In this document: one piece after another, positions 14,819-20,776 of the stretch | Position numbering within the stretch: the stretch's first letter is position 1 | Layout: each line of letters starts with the position of its first letter | From: a virus | DNA: 23,012 nt | IMG/VR virus record: IMGVR_UViG_3300001798_000017 | Coordinates: 1 to 23,012 of that record | Direction: 5' to 3' (one strand) | Notes under the pieces: model-generated | What the model saw: only the letters and a program-made list of their open reading frames with translations | Database searches by the model: none | What the model was told of the DNA's origin: nothing | Position numbers and translations under genes: made by a program

Positions 14819-14847
14819 TTGACATATTCGCATAGGTGCGTTATTAT
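14819..14847 (+). promoter_or_regulatory. Promoter of the SWIM/acidic-protein operon
   Basis: TTGACA (14819-14824), exactly 17 bases, TATTAT (14842-14847): a near-consensus sigma70 promoter. Operator O2 (14830-14845) occupies the spacer and most of the -10, so a bound protein would block polymerase. The transcript would start near 14854, at the inverted repeat 14852-14871. Confidence 0.8.
14830..14845. promoter_or_regulatory. Operator repeat O2, inside the rightward promoter
   Basis: GCATAGGTGCGTTATT, 15 of 16 bases identical to O1. It overlaps the spacer and -10 of the rightward promoter, the typical place for a repressor site. Confidence 0.65.
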
Positions 14848-14851
14848 TAAA

Positions 14852-14871
14852 GAGTAGGAAATAACCTACTC
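14852..14871. promoter_or_regulatory. Inverted repeat at the transcription start
   Basis: GAGTAGG, six bases, CCTACTC: perfect 7-base arms. It overlaps the expected start of the SWIM operon mRNA and could be another operator or a 5' hairpin. TAACCTAC in its right half also occurs at 14764-14771 beside the leftward -10. Confidence 0.55.
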
Positions 14872-14885
14872 GGAGAAACAAACAA

Positions 14886-15449
14886 ATGATGAACAACCAA
14901 CCAAAACAACTAACCAAATTAGAAATCGGTGATGAAATCGGTTTCGTGACCTTAGCCCAAAATGTTGACGATAAAGACCGCGTGGTTTTCTTTCCAGTGG
15001 TTGAAGTAACCACCCGCGACGGAGAACGTGCTTACCGCTATCTTTATCCCGACGGCCAAGTTTCGGCTTCAGCTATCAAAGAATCGAATCTTGATAACTA
15101 CACCATCAAAATCCACCGGTGCGAGGTCATCGCACCACAAGTCGAAAATGTTCCAAATTTAGCAATTTGCCTAAATGACCGCAAAGACGAATTCAGAGGT
15201 GCCTTAAAACGCGGGATGGATAATGACCTTCAAGTTTCTGACGGCTGGGATAAAGATTCTTTTTTCGTGACGAATCGCACTAATAAAAGCGAATATCGGG
15301 TAGAGTTTGAAGCGGTTGACGGGCGGGTTTATGCAGATTGTGAGTGTGCTGACGCCCTTTATCGGAAAAGAATTTGCAAACATATAGCTGCGGTTTTGGA
15401 AGATAATTTTTTTGGAGTCGTCGAATCAATGGGAGTTGAATTGGTCTAA
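14886..15449 (+). CDS. SWIM zinc-finger protein
   Basis: 187 residues (a second ATG follows at once at 14889). The N-terminal half is an alpha/beta region of no recognised family with EIGDEIGFVTLAQNVDD and RDGERAYRYLYPDG. The C-terminal part is a SWIM zinc finger: C152-E-C154 then C164-K-H166 in YADCECADALYRKRICKHIA, the CxC...CxH pattern. SWIM domains bind DNA or proteins and occur with recombination and mobile-element proteins. A GGAG site lies about 10 bases before the start. First gene of the operator-controlled plus-strand operon; a small hairpin (15455-15472) follows the stop. Confidence 0.78.
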   Translation: MMNNQPKQLTKLEIGDEIGFVTLAQNVDDKDRVVFFPVVEVTTRDGERAYRYLYPDGQVSASAIKESNLDNYTIKIHRCEVIAPQVENVPNLAICLNDRKDEFRGALKRGMDNDLQVSDGWDKDSFFVTNRTNKSEYRVEFEAVDGRVYADCECADALYRKRICKHIAAVLEDNFFGVVESMGVELV

Positions 15450-15494
15450 AATTCAGGCGGGTAAAACCGCCTCACAAATCGGGAGGATAAAAAT

Positions 15495-15791
15495 ATGGAA
15501 TGGAAATTATACGCAAACGTCAAAGACGCATCCTCGATGCACAAAACGGAAACCGGCTGGGAACGCGATCAAACGATTCATATCAGTTCGGCTAAAACTT
15601 TAGGTTGGGAAAATATCGAAATAAATTCGATGGAAGATTTTGAAAAACTTCTTTCTGAAAATCCGAAGGTCAACCACGTCATGTATTACTTCGGATGGTG
15701 TCCGCGTCGCGGGACTGACCCCGAAAAAGCGATTAAATGGGTAAAAAAATTACTCAAAACTAAAGACGAAATTAATAATTCGAGGAGATAA
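15495..15791 (+). CDS. Small protein of unknown function in the SWIM operon
   Basis: 98 residues, balanced charge, with WERDQTIHISSAKTLGWENI, an acidic segment NSMEDFEKLLSEN and a C-terminal basic helix WVKKLLKTKDEINNSRR. The motif YYFGWCPRRGTDPEKAI is distinctive, but I recognise no family. GGGAGG is 8 bases before the ATG, and the next gene begins 4 bases after its stop with its own AGGAG, so the three plus-strand genes form one operon. Confidence 0.62.
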   Translation: MEWKLYANVKDASSMHKTETGWERDQTIHISSAKTLGWENIEINSMEDFEKLLSENPKVNHVMYYFGWCPRRGTDPEKAIKWVKKLLKTKDEINNSRR

Positions 15792-15795
15792 AAAT

Positions 15796-16038
15796 ATGGG
15801 ATGGGCCAGCGAAAGAGCAATCGGGATTCACAATGAATTGATCGCAACCGATGAGGAATATGCCGATGAATATTTTCGTCAGGATGCCGAATATCAAGCC
15901 TGGTTTGAATGGCTGGAAGATTTGATCGAAGAAGAAATTGACTGGTTTGAAGATTTCAGGTTGGCGCATGACGGTTATTGTGAAATAGATGAACCGATCT
16001 TTTCAACCGATTTGTCGGATGACGACATTCCATTTTGA
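15796..16038 (+). CDS. Very acidic protein ending in an SSB-type C-terminal tip
   Basis: 80 residues containing 26 Asp/Glu, three Arg and no Lys (net charge about -23), with many Trp, Tyr and Phe residues. The body (about 14-55) is a run of acidic aromatic helix such as YQAWFEWLEDLIEEEIDWF. The last nine residues are DLSDDDIPF; DDDIPF is identical to the C-terminal tip of E. coli single-stranded DNA-binding protein, which docks RecQ, ExoI, PriA, RecO, TopoIII and others. There is no OB fold, so it is not an SSB. The composition also resembles DNA-mimic proteins. Likely role, by inference: decoy for SSB-partner enzymes. AGGAG precedes the ATG. Confidence 0.7.
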   Translation: MGWASERAIGIHNELIATDEEYADEYFRQDAEYQAWFEWLEDLIEEEIDWFEDFRLAHDGYCEIDEPIFSTDLSDDDIPF

Positions 16039-16079
16039 TAGGTAGTTCTGACTCCTACTTAAAATAGGTAGTTCTGACT
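16038..16079. repeat. Two 16-bp direct repeats
   Basis: ATAGGTAGTTCTGACT occurs at 16038-16053 and 16064-16079, starts 26 bases apart, directly after the acidic-protein gene. It shares ATAGGT with the operators at 14798 and 14830, so it may be a further regulator or integration-protein binding site. Confidence 0.6.
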
Positions 16080-16116
16080 TCCCTTTTGGTAAGCATAAAA
16101 ACAGCTGAAACACCAC

Positions 16117-16157
16117 AAAAATTCCAAATTACGTAATTTGCGTAATTTGGAATTTTT
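16117..16157. terminator. Long inverted repeat, probable terminator of the plus-strand operon
   Basis: AAAAATTCCAAATTACG (16117-16133) and its exact complement (16141-16157) form a 17-bp perfect stem with a 7-base loop, followed on the plus strand by CAGTTTT. The stem is AT-rich but long and ends in five T. It lies about 80 bases after the last gene of the plus-strand operon and before attP, so it can end that transcript; it is symmetrical enough to work from the other side. Confidence 0.65.
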
Positions 16158-16413
16158 CAGTTTTAAATCCCCATTGTGCAAATATTGTGTAAATGAGGTG
16201 TAAATGACCTTGAATTTTATCGATTGAGTGAAAGTGGGTTTTGAGGGTTTTGTAAGTAGATAAAGGTAAACGCTCTCGCGGGTGCCGGGTAAAAGTCACC
16301 TCCGAACACTGCAAAACCTTTATTCATCATTTTGAACCTTGCAAAAGTAAACCTAAAATAAAAAAAAAATCCATCAGCTCCCACCATTTTCACACCATTT
16401 CATTTTCTAAATC

Positions 16414-16450
16414 TAAAAAGACTTGCAACATTGAATTGCAAGTCTTTTTA
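16414..16450. terminator. Bidirectional hairpin next to the att core
   Basis: TAAAAAGACTTGCAA (16414-16428) pairs perfectly with TTGCAAGTCTTTTTA (16436-16450), 7-base loop. With a U-run on one side and an A-run on the other it is a two-way intrinsic terminator. It lies 17 bases beyond the tRNA 3' end and may serve transcripts leaving the integrase gene, or may belong to the captured tRNA locus. Confidence 0.7.
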
Positions 16451-16467
16451 TTTTGCGGTTTAGAGTA

Positions 16468-16514
16468 TCGGGATGGCGAGATTTGAACTCACGACCTTTC
16501 GCACCCCAAGCGAA
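16468..16514 (-). other. 3' half of a tRNA-Pro(GGG): att core
   Basis: On the minus strand: anticodon arm TTCGC-TTGGGGT-GCGAA with anticodon GGG and G37, variable AGGTC, T arm GTGAG-TTCAAAT-CTCGC, then CATCCCG as the 3' acceptor strand and discriminator A; no CCA. Upstream a D-arm-like TAGTTAAGGATAGCTA can be drawn, but the 5' acceptor strand CGGGATG is absent, so this is not a working tRNA. Phages integrating into tRNA genes carry this portion to restore the gene, so the host site is inferred to be tRNA-Pro(GGG). Confidence 0.75.
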
Positions 16515-16657
16515 CTAGCTATCCTTAACTACCTCTAATCACAGCCAACTACATCAATTTTTATGGTGGGAATTAGACTTGATTCGCCCTCTTTTTATGT
16601 CACCATCCCACCATTTTCACACCATCTTATTGATTGTTAATTTTTAATGGTTAATTG

Positions 16658-17797
16658 TTAATTGTTTTCCGAACTGACAAAGATCGTATCCTGCTTGACG
16701 TTGTTCGTCAAAACCTCCAAAACGGTTCTTAAATTATCATCGAGAACGTGAGAATAGATTTGGGTCGTTTTGACGTTTGAATGTCCAAGCGAAGTCTGGA
16801 TCATTTTTTCGGTGGCGCCGATTGAGAGCAGCTCGGTGGCAAAAGTATGGCGGAGGTCGTGAAATCGGAATTCTTTGATTCCCGCATCATCCAACGCCGA
16901 ATGCCAGGATTTTGAAAAGGTCTTGAGCCTGGCGCCGGTCCGCGGATGGGTAAATAAAAAATCTTCTTTGTCTTTTGCCAGGGAGGTCAGGATCAGCCAG
17001 GTCCGGACCGCAACCGGCACTGTTCTCTGTTTTTGCTGTTTCGATCTGATTAACGTGACCGCCTGGTTTTCATAATTCAAATTCGTTTTTCTTAAACTTA
17101 AAATCTGCCCGCGCCGCCAGCCGGTAAAAAGCGCAATCAAAACAATCGCCAGTAATTGTTTTTTATCCTGTAAAACTTCCAAAAGCCGTAATTTTTCAAC
17201 TTGAGTTAAATACCGTTCGCGGGGTTCCGGTTCGGGTAGTTTTTTGACGGATTGACAGGGATTTTCCTGAATTTTCCGGTGTGTTTTAGCTAATGACATA
17301 ATTGCCGAAAGCGTGGTCAGCTCACGGTTAACCGTGGAAGGCGAAACGGTCGGACTTTGACATTCGGATAAGGTATGCAGCTCGTGAGCGCATCTCTGGC
17401 AATGAACTTTTTCAGATAATCTTTTTTTCTTATATGATTCGATGTTAGCGGGAGTGATCGTTTTTAAATAACCGTCGCGGAAAAACTTTTTCAGGTTATT
17501 TGTTTCGGTAACTTTTTGTTTATAGCTCGGATTATGAAGATAAGCATTGGGAAGGTAAACATTATCAACGTAATCGGTAAAATGAGTTTTATCTTTAAGA
17601 AATTCTAATTCCCCGTGATGAATTTGGGCGATCAGAAGATCTTCAGCGGTTTGGGCATCATCTTTTGTTTTAGCGGTTTTAAGTGATTTGTGATAACGAA
17701 CGCCGTCAATGGCGCCTTCAGCAACCCAGGTGCCTTTATTGTAGTTAGGGTCTTTTCTGGTGACACGGTTGCCTTTGTAGCGTTTATAAACAGCCAT
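16658..17797 (-). CDS. int: Tyrosine-recombinase integrase with a Cys-rich insertion
   Basis: 379 residues. The N-terminal arm-binding region (AVYKRYKGN ... GTWVAEGAIDGVRYHKS) is followed by a core-binding domain (about 70-185) and the catalytic domain with Arg228 in LFTGWRRGQIL, Lys253 in RSKQQKQRTVPV, His313-x-x-Arg316 in FHDLRHTFA, His339 in SLGHSNV and nucleophile Tyr348 in TTQIYSHV. All catalytic residues are present. It catalyses site-specific recombination between attP and the host tRNA gene. The core-binding domain contains an extra segment at 131-148 with Cys133, Cys136, Cys146 and nearby His, possibly a zinc knuckle. It is the last gene of the replication/regulation run, ending about 145 bases before the att core. 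Confidence 0.95.
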   Translation of the reverse strand: MAVYKRYKGNRVTRKDPNYNKGTWVAEGAIDGVRYHKSLKTAKTKDDAQTAEDLLIAQIHHGELEFLKDKTHFTDYVDNVYLPNAYLHNPSYKQKVTETNNLKKFFRDGYLKTITPANIESYKKKRLSEKVHCQRCAHELHTLSECQSPTVSPSTVNRELTTLSAIMSLAKTHRKIQENPCQSVKKLPEPEPRERYLTQVEKLRLLEVLQDKKQLLAIVLIALFTGWRRGQILSLRKTNLNYENQAVTLIRSKQQKQRTVPVAVRTWLILTSLAKDKEDFLFTHPRTGARLKTFSKSWHSALDDAGIKEFRFHDLRHTFATELLSIGATEKMIQTSLGHSNVKTTQIYSHVLDDNLRTVLEVLTNNVKQDTIFVSSENN

Positions 17798-17833
17798 ACA
17801 GAAGTAAAAGGTTTGAAATTTTGTAGTTCACGA

Positions 17834-18166
17834 TTATTGAATATTATCATTCTCAATGTCAATCTTTTGCTTTTTCGCGGCGAATTTTCGCTCCTTTTCG
17901 CGCCCGGACCATTCGCGGATCTCCGAATAAAAGAATCGCGGATCGGAGCCGACATAATCCACCGGCAAGGGATTATCATCAGGTTCGCGGTTCATCCAAT
18001 TGAGAATGGATTGCTTGTTGACCTGCCAGAAATCGGCGAGCTGCGCGAGCGTCATTACTTCCCGGGGCTTTGGGCGGGAAAATTCCAGACGGTCTAAAAC
18101 TCTGCCGGCAACTTCCTCAAGTTTTTGCTCCAATTCGTCTTGCTGAATGATAACTACTCCATTCAT
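17834..18166 (-). CDS. Excisionase-like HTH protein
   Basis: 110 residues from ATG at 18166 (MNGVVIIQQDELEQ). An N-terminal coiled-coil-like segment (ELEQKLEEVAGRVLDRLEF) precedes a helix-turn-helix of HTH_17/Xis type: MTLAQLADFWQVNKQSILNW, followed by a wing (DYVGSDPRFFYSEIREW) and a basic C-terminus. Its position one gene before integrase, and the fold, fit an excision directionality factor, though a regulator is possible. The start overlaps the preceding stop as ATGA (18163-18166), so a longer upstream extension is not used. It ends 36 bases before the integrase start. Confidence 0.72.
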   Translation of the reverse strand: MNGVVIIQQDELEQKLEEVAGRVLDRLEFSRPKPREVMTLAQLADFWQVNKQSILNWMNREPDDNPLPVDYVGSDPRFFYSEIREWSGREKERKFAAKKQKIDIENDNIQ

Positions 18167-18384
18167 AATTTTAATCCCCGTTTTTGAAATTCGTCTCTCA
18201 GTTTTTTCTTTGCCCGCTTTTCGATGTACCAAATATCCTGTTTATTGCATCCGCAGACAAAGGCTATTTCTTCAAGCATCAGTTCGACTCCTCTGGGCGT
18301 GACGGCTGAAAGGATTGTTAGCCCCGCATCTAACCCGCCGTCCTCCAAAATTATTTCATCACTAAACTTTTTAATTCCCCGCAT
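18163..18384 (-). CDS. Small protein with a sigma70 region 4-like HTH
   Basis: 73 residues from ATG at 18384. The C-terminal half, MLEEIAFVCGCNKQDIWYIE then KRAKKKLRDEF, matches sigma region 4.2 (LEEIG..LGV.R.RVRQIE.KALRKLR) position by position, with W in place of the usual R/V. There is no region 2, so it cannot be a full sigma factor. Such proteins are common in phage replication/regulation runs and may activate late promoters or act as DNA-binding regulators; target unknown. It starts 1 base after the previous gene's stop and overlaps the next by ATGA. Confidence 0.7.
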   Translation of the reverse strand: MRGIKKFSDEIILEDGGLDAGLTILSAVTPRGVELMLEEIAFVCGCNKQDIWYIEKRAKKKLRDEFQKRGLKL

Positions 18385-18385
18385 C

Positions 18386-18649
18386 TTATTTCTTCTCCCT
18401 GTTCCTGAAATCCTTACTAAACGGGCAGTTGGAATAGTGACTGATATAAAGATTCTTATTTTCCCGCCGGGCAAATTCAATTTCCGTTTTAGTAGCAAAA
18501 CGATAAATACCTTTATTTCGATCAATGACCAGGTTTCCTTTTTCGTGCGGCTTGACCTCGATCGGATTTGGACGCGGATTCGGATTCCTGGGTGTCGGCA
18601 GAGCGGTCATCCAGATTATTTCGGCTTTGCATTTGCAGATATAAGGCAT
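18386..18649 (-). CDS. Small Cys-containing phage protein
   Basis: 87 residues. MPYICKCKAEIIWMTALPTP and the C-terminal YISHYSNCPFSKDFRNREKK recall small phage zinc-binding proteins that begin with CxxCG...IIW and end in a HF..CP..F.K motif; here the N-terminal pair is CKC and the central residues are RNPNPRPNPIEVKPHEKGN. A metal site is plausible. There is no Shine-Dalgarno; the start is 2 bases after the previous stop, so translation is coupled. Function unknown. Confidence 0.62.
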   Translation of the reverse strand: MPYICKCKAEIIWMTALPTPRNPNPRPNPIEVKPHEKGNLVIDRNKGIYRFATKTEIEFARRENKNLYISHYSNCPFSKDFRNREKK

Positions 18650-18651
18650 AA

Positions 18652-18849
18652 TTATTCAACATTCATCATTTCTTCAAAAAGTTCCTGAGTTCGTTCGCCA
18701 TTGTTGTATCTAACCGCTAATGGTTTAAAAACAAAGTCTAAAGCAAATGAAGTATTTACACCCGAAAAACCTTCCAAATCCAAATAAACCTGTCTGATAA
18801 AATCAAAATGCTTTTTCGCTTTTTCCCAATCCAAATTTTCTGTTTCCAT
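18652..18849 (-). CDS. Small acidic protein of unknown function
   Basis: 65 residues (METENLDWEKAKKHFDFIRQ ... ELFEEMMNVE), helical, no cysteine or membrane segment. AGGAG is 7 bases before the ATG, and it lies in a tight run with genes on both sides (12 bases after the upstream stop, 2 bases before the downstream start). No family recognised; the operon context and ribosome site support it as real. Confidence 0.55.
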   Translation of the reverse strand: METENLDWEKAKKHFDFIRQVYLDLEGFSGVNTSFALDFVFKPLAVRYNNGERTQELFEEMMNVE

Positions 18850-18861
18850 TTTTAAAACTCC

Positions 18862-19068
18862 TCATTTATCTTCCAAAAATTCAGCTTCCAAAATCTCATT
18901 CGATAAGTGCTTGCACCGAAACCGGCATTGAGACGTTTCCAGGCGTTTGCAGGTCTCAAAATGAACCATCCTCAGTTCGTTCAATTGATTCCGATAGGCT
19001 CTGGCACGGGCAAAACCGATCAGTGCCAGAGCGAGCAGTGAAATTATGACGATCAAAACTATTTCCAA
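18862..19068 (-). CDS. Small single-pass membrane protein, TTG start
   Basis: 68 residues. Hydrophobic segment 4-19 (VLIVIISLLALALIGF) at the N-terminus, then basic ARARAYRNQL and a soluble helical tail with three Cys (TCKRLETSQCRFRCKHL). The start codon is TTG, chosen because GGAGG lies 7 bases upstream and no in-frame ATG exists before the hydrophobic stretch. Probably an inner-membrane anchor with the tail in the cytoplasm. Role unknown. Confidence 0.58.
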   Translation of the reverse strand: MEIVLIVIISLLALALIGFARARAYRNQLNELRMVHFETCKRLETSQCRFRCKHLSNEILEAEFLEDK

Positions 19069-19120
19069 ATCAAACCTCCATCTTCAAAACATCAGGTCAA
19101 AGCTTCAAACCCTGTCGAGT

Positions 19121-19393
19121 TTATGTTTGTAGTAATGCCCGGCGGTTGTAAGCCGCCAATGCCTTGCCATAGTGTTCCCGGCAAAAATCGGTTTCTCCCG
19201 AAGTTCCTTTTTTCGTGTGAATTTCACAAAGGGGTTTATCACAGGTTTTCCATTTACCGTTTTTTTGTTTTTTGACCGGAAAATCGCATAAAAATTCGTG
19301 TATCCGCGAGCAGTAATAACAAACCTTTCGTTTTTGTCCGCGTGAACAAAGCAAACCGGTCGAATTTCCAATTTTTATCGGCGTGCAAGGCAT
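19121..19393 (-). CDS. Cys-rich zinc-binding phage protein
   Basis: 90 residues with nine Cys and three His. MPCTPIKIGNSTGLLCSRGQ is followed by VCYYCSRIHEFLCDFPV, then KTCDKPLCEIHTKKG and DFCREHYGKAL, a treble-clef or double-zinc arrangement that I recall from small phage proteins lying beside replication genes. AGGAG precedes the ATG, which overlaps the previous TAA by one base (TAATG). Another reading frame over the same bases lacks this pattern and was rejected. Function unknown; nucleic-acid or protein binding is likely. Confidence 0.7.
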   Translation of the reverse strand: MPCTPIKIGNSTGLLCSRGQKRKVCYYCSRIHEFLCDFPVKKQKNGKWKTCDKPLCEIHTKKGTSGETDFCREHYGKALAAYNRRALLQT

Positions 19394-19593
19394 TATTTCA
19401 CTCCTAAAAACTTTTTCCGCTGCCTGAGCTGATCCCTGAGAGCGTCAACCAATTCCGATAATTCCGACAAATCCATTCTTCCGAGGTCTAGCAATTCCCT
19501 TTTGACCTTCAAAAAGACCAATTCGTTTTGGATCTGACGAATTTCCGTGATCAATTCGCTGCGGTTTGTTTGTTCAATTCCTGTATCAGCCAT
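19393..19593 (-). CDS. Small coiled-coil protein
   Basis: 66 residues from ATG at 19593 (MADTGIEQTNRSEL), chosen over TTG at 19599 because GGAGGAGG is 7 bases from the ATG. The rest is one long helix with heptad pattern (ITEIRQIQNELVFLKVKREL, then ELSELVDALRDQLRQRKKFL). Its first 43 bases overlap the end of the replication gene. It may be a replication accessory protein, for example a helicase-loader partner, but this is only from position. Confidence 0.62.
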   Translation of the reverse strand: MADTGIEQTNRSELITEIRQIQNELVFLKVKRELLDLGRMDLSELSELVDALRDQLRQRKKFLGVK

Positions 19594-20591
19594 GTCCAAT
19601 CCTCCTCCGGGTAAAATTTTTGATAAGGCGAAAGGTCTTCACCTTCAGCCTGAAGCTCGAGTAAAAATTCCAAGGCTTCATTTCGGTCAATTTCCCCCGG
19701 TTCCTCGTATCTGCCAGCGTTCTGCCAATCTTTTTCGGGCGGTTTGCCGGTCAACTGCACAGGGTTTTCGCTAAAGACCTGGGGAAGTTTTCCCGTTTTA
19801 TTGGGGATGAAAACCCAGCCCTGCAAATTTGTCGGTTTGCCGTCGAATGACCGCCAGATCGTCCAGCAGCTGCGGAAAAACTCAATATCGGGATTTTTGC
19901 CGATCTCCTTGATCAGCTGATCCCACTGGTCTTTATGGGGAAATCTTCCGCTGATCTCCCTGACCATTTTGACTGCCGGATGTTCCCGGCGATTGTCGGG
20001 CTTAGTTTCTGCACAATCAGGACTCAAGCCGTTTTTGGGATTGATTTTTTTTGGCGTAGTTTCGGCTCTTTCCGGACTCACCCCAATTTTTGAAAAATCA
20101 ATCTCAAAATGTTTTTCGGCGGGAATGGCGTCAGCCGGTTCCGCGCTATAACTGGTTAAATGGGCTGGTTTAAAAGGCTGGTTAAGATTTCCTTTAAAGA
20201 GAGTTCTAATAATTAGAACAAAAGTTCTATTCTTTAGAACCAGAGTTCTAATAATTAGAACAAAAGGAAGACTCGTTAAAAGCCTTTTGAGCCTCATTTT
20301 CAAAATTTCCTTATCAGAAATAAATCCTTTCAACGGTCGGATCACGCCTGTCGGATAAACTTCAATCCAGCCGCATTCTTCTAAAAAATCTCGGAGCATC
20401 GAAACGTTTGATTTCGGAATGCCCGTATCGTTGACGATGGTTTTACCTTTCGGGAATGCAAAACCGGAATTCCGGTTCCGGCATTTACAGTAATAGCCGT
20501 AGAGCGTCAGCGCAGCGTGTTTGATCTGCCCTTTTTCGCTGACGAGTTCAAATTTTGCATCCGTGTAACAAACATCGGGAACATACGCCAT
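19551..20591 (-). CDS. Winged-helix replication initiator
   Basis: 346 residues. The N-terminal 70 residues resemble the HTH_36 winged helix of phage replication proteins: ALTLYGYYCKCRNRNSGFAF, PKGKTIVNDTGIPKSNVSML, then RDFLEECGWIEV. A repeat-rich linker (about 105-135) is encoded by iteron DNA. Residues 140-210 are Pro/Lys/Glu-rich and disordered. The C-terminal third has HKDQWDQLIKEIGKNPDIEF and FYPEEDWTWLIQELNKQ, possibly for helicase-loader contact. The arrangement (DNA-binding head, origin inside the gene) parallels lambda O. It probably begins the replication operon; a weak GAGG lies about 13 bases before the ATG. Confidence 0.72.
   Translation of the reverse strand: MAYVPDVCYTDAKFELVSEKGQIKHAALTLYGYYCKCRNRNSGFAFPKGKTIVNDTGIPKSNVSMLRDFLEECGWIEVYPTGVIRPLKGFISDKEILKMRLKRLLTSLPFVLIIRTLVLKNRTFVLIIRTLFKGNLNQPFKPAHLTSYSAEPADAIPAEKHFEIDFSKIGVSPERAETTPKKINPKNGLSPDCAETKPDNRREHPAVKMVREISGRFPHKDQWDQLIKEIGKNPDIEFFRSCWTIWRSFDGKPTNLQGWVFIPNKTGKLPQVFSENPVQLTGKPPEKDWQNAGRYEEPGEIDRNEALEFLLELQAEGEDLSPYQKFYPEEDWTWLIQELNKQTAAN
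20203..20261. other. Iteron cluster: candidate replication origin
   Basis: Three palindromes: GTTCTAATAATTAGAAC (20203-20219), GTTCTATTCTTTAGAAC (20224-20240) and GTTCTAATAATTAGAAC (20245-20261). Starts are exactly 21 bases apart, two helical turns, so bound proteins would lie on one face. All three lie in the coding sequence of the winged-helix replication protein, and moderately AT-rich DNA follows on the right (about 20293-20330). Placement within the initiator gene parallels lambda ori within O. Confidence 0.68.
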
Positions 20592-20606
20592 AACTTATTG
20601 AAGGCC

Positions 20607-20729
20607 TCAATTCAAATTTCCGATCGGAGCATGAAGAACAAGCCAGACCAGGCGCGAACGCTCTTTTTTGAGCCTCAGCGGCTCGCGTAGAACCTTTGTC
20701 GGAGATTCTTTTTGCTTTGCTCTACTCAT
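20607..20729 (-). CDS. Very small basic protein
   Basis: 40 residues from ATG at 20729: MSRAKQKESPTKVLREPLRL, then KKERSRLVWLVLHAPIGNLN. AGGAG lies about 12 bases upstream. It starts just downstream of the terminator at 20777-20809 and ends 16 bases before the replication gene, so it may be the first gene of that operon. Strongly basic with a hydrophobic C-terminal third. No family recognised; the ribosome site and position are the main support. Confidence 0.42.
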   Translation of the reverse strand: MSRAKQKESPTKVLREPLRLKKERSRLVWLVLHAPIGNLN

Positions 20730-20776
20730 TTGATTTATACTTCTCCTATCATTTGATTTTTTCCATTTATTTTTGT

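Larger units (their letters stand above)
16379..16625. other. attP: phage attachment site with flanking integrase arm sites
   Basis: The tRNA-like core (16468-16514) is flanked by two identical 20-bp direct repeats, TCCCACCATTTTCACACCAT, at 16379-16398 and 16606-16625, and by an inverted partial copy ATGGTGGGA near 16564-16572. This is the layout of a tyrosine-integrase attP: core between P and P' arm-type sites. It lies just past the 3' end of the integrase gene. Arms on both sides, with phage genes beyond each, argue that the sequence is the un-integrated phage form and not an attL or attR junction. The 620 bases between 16039 and 16657 hold no gene. Confidence 0.75.

Noticed and set aside
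16468-16570. A functional tRNA gene
   Set aside because: Anticodon and T arms are perfect, but the 5' acceptor strand is missing; GGGATGG at about 16603 is too far upstream to pair as a normal tRNA.
19105-19371. An 88-residue frame overlapping the Cys-rich protein
   Set aside because: The alternative frame at 19121-19393 has the zinc-ligand pattern, an AGGAG site and coupling to its neighbour; this one has none.
20203-20261. Repressor operators instead of an origin
   Set aside because: They lie about 330 bases inside the replication coding sequence, away from promoters, with strict two-turn phasing; origin iterons fit better, though operators are not excluded.
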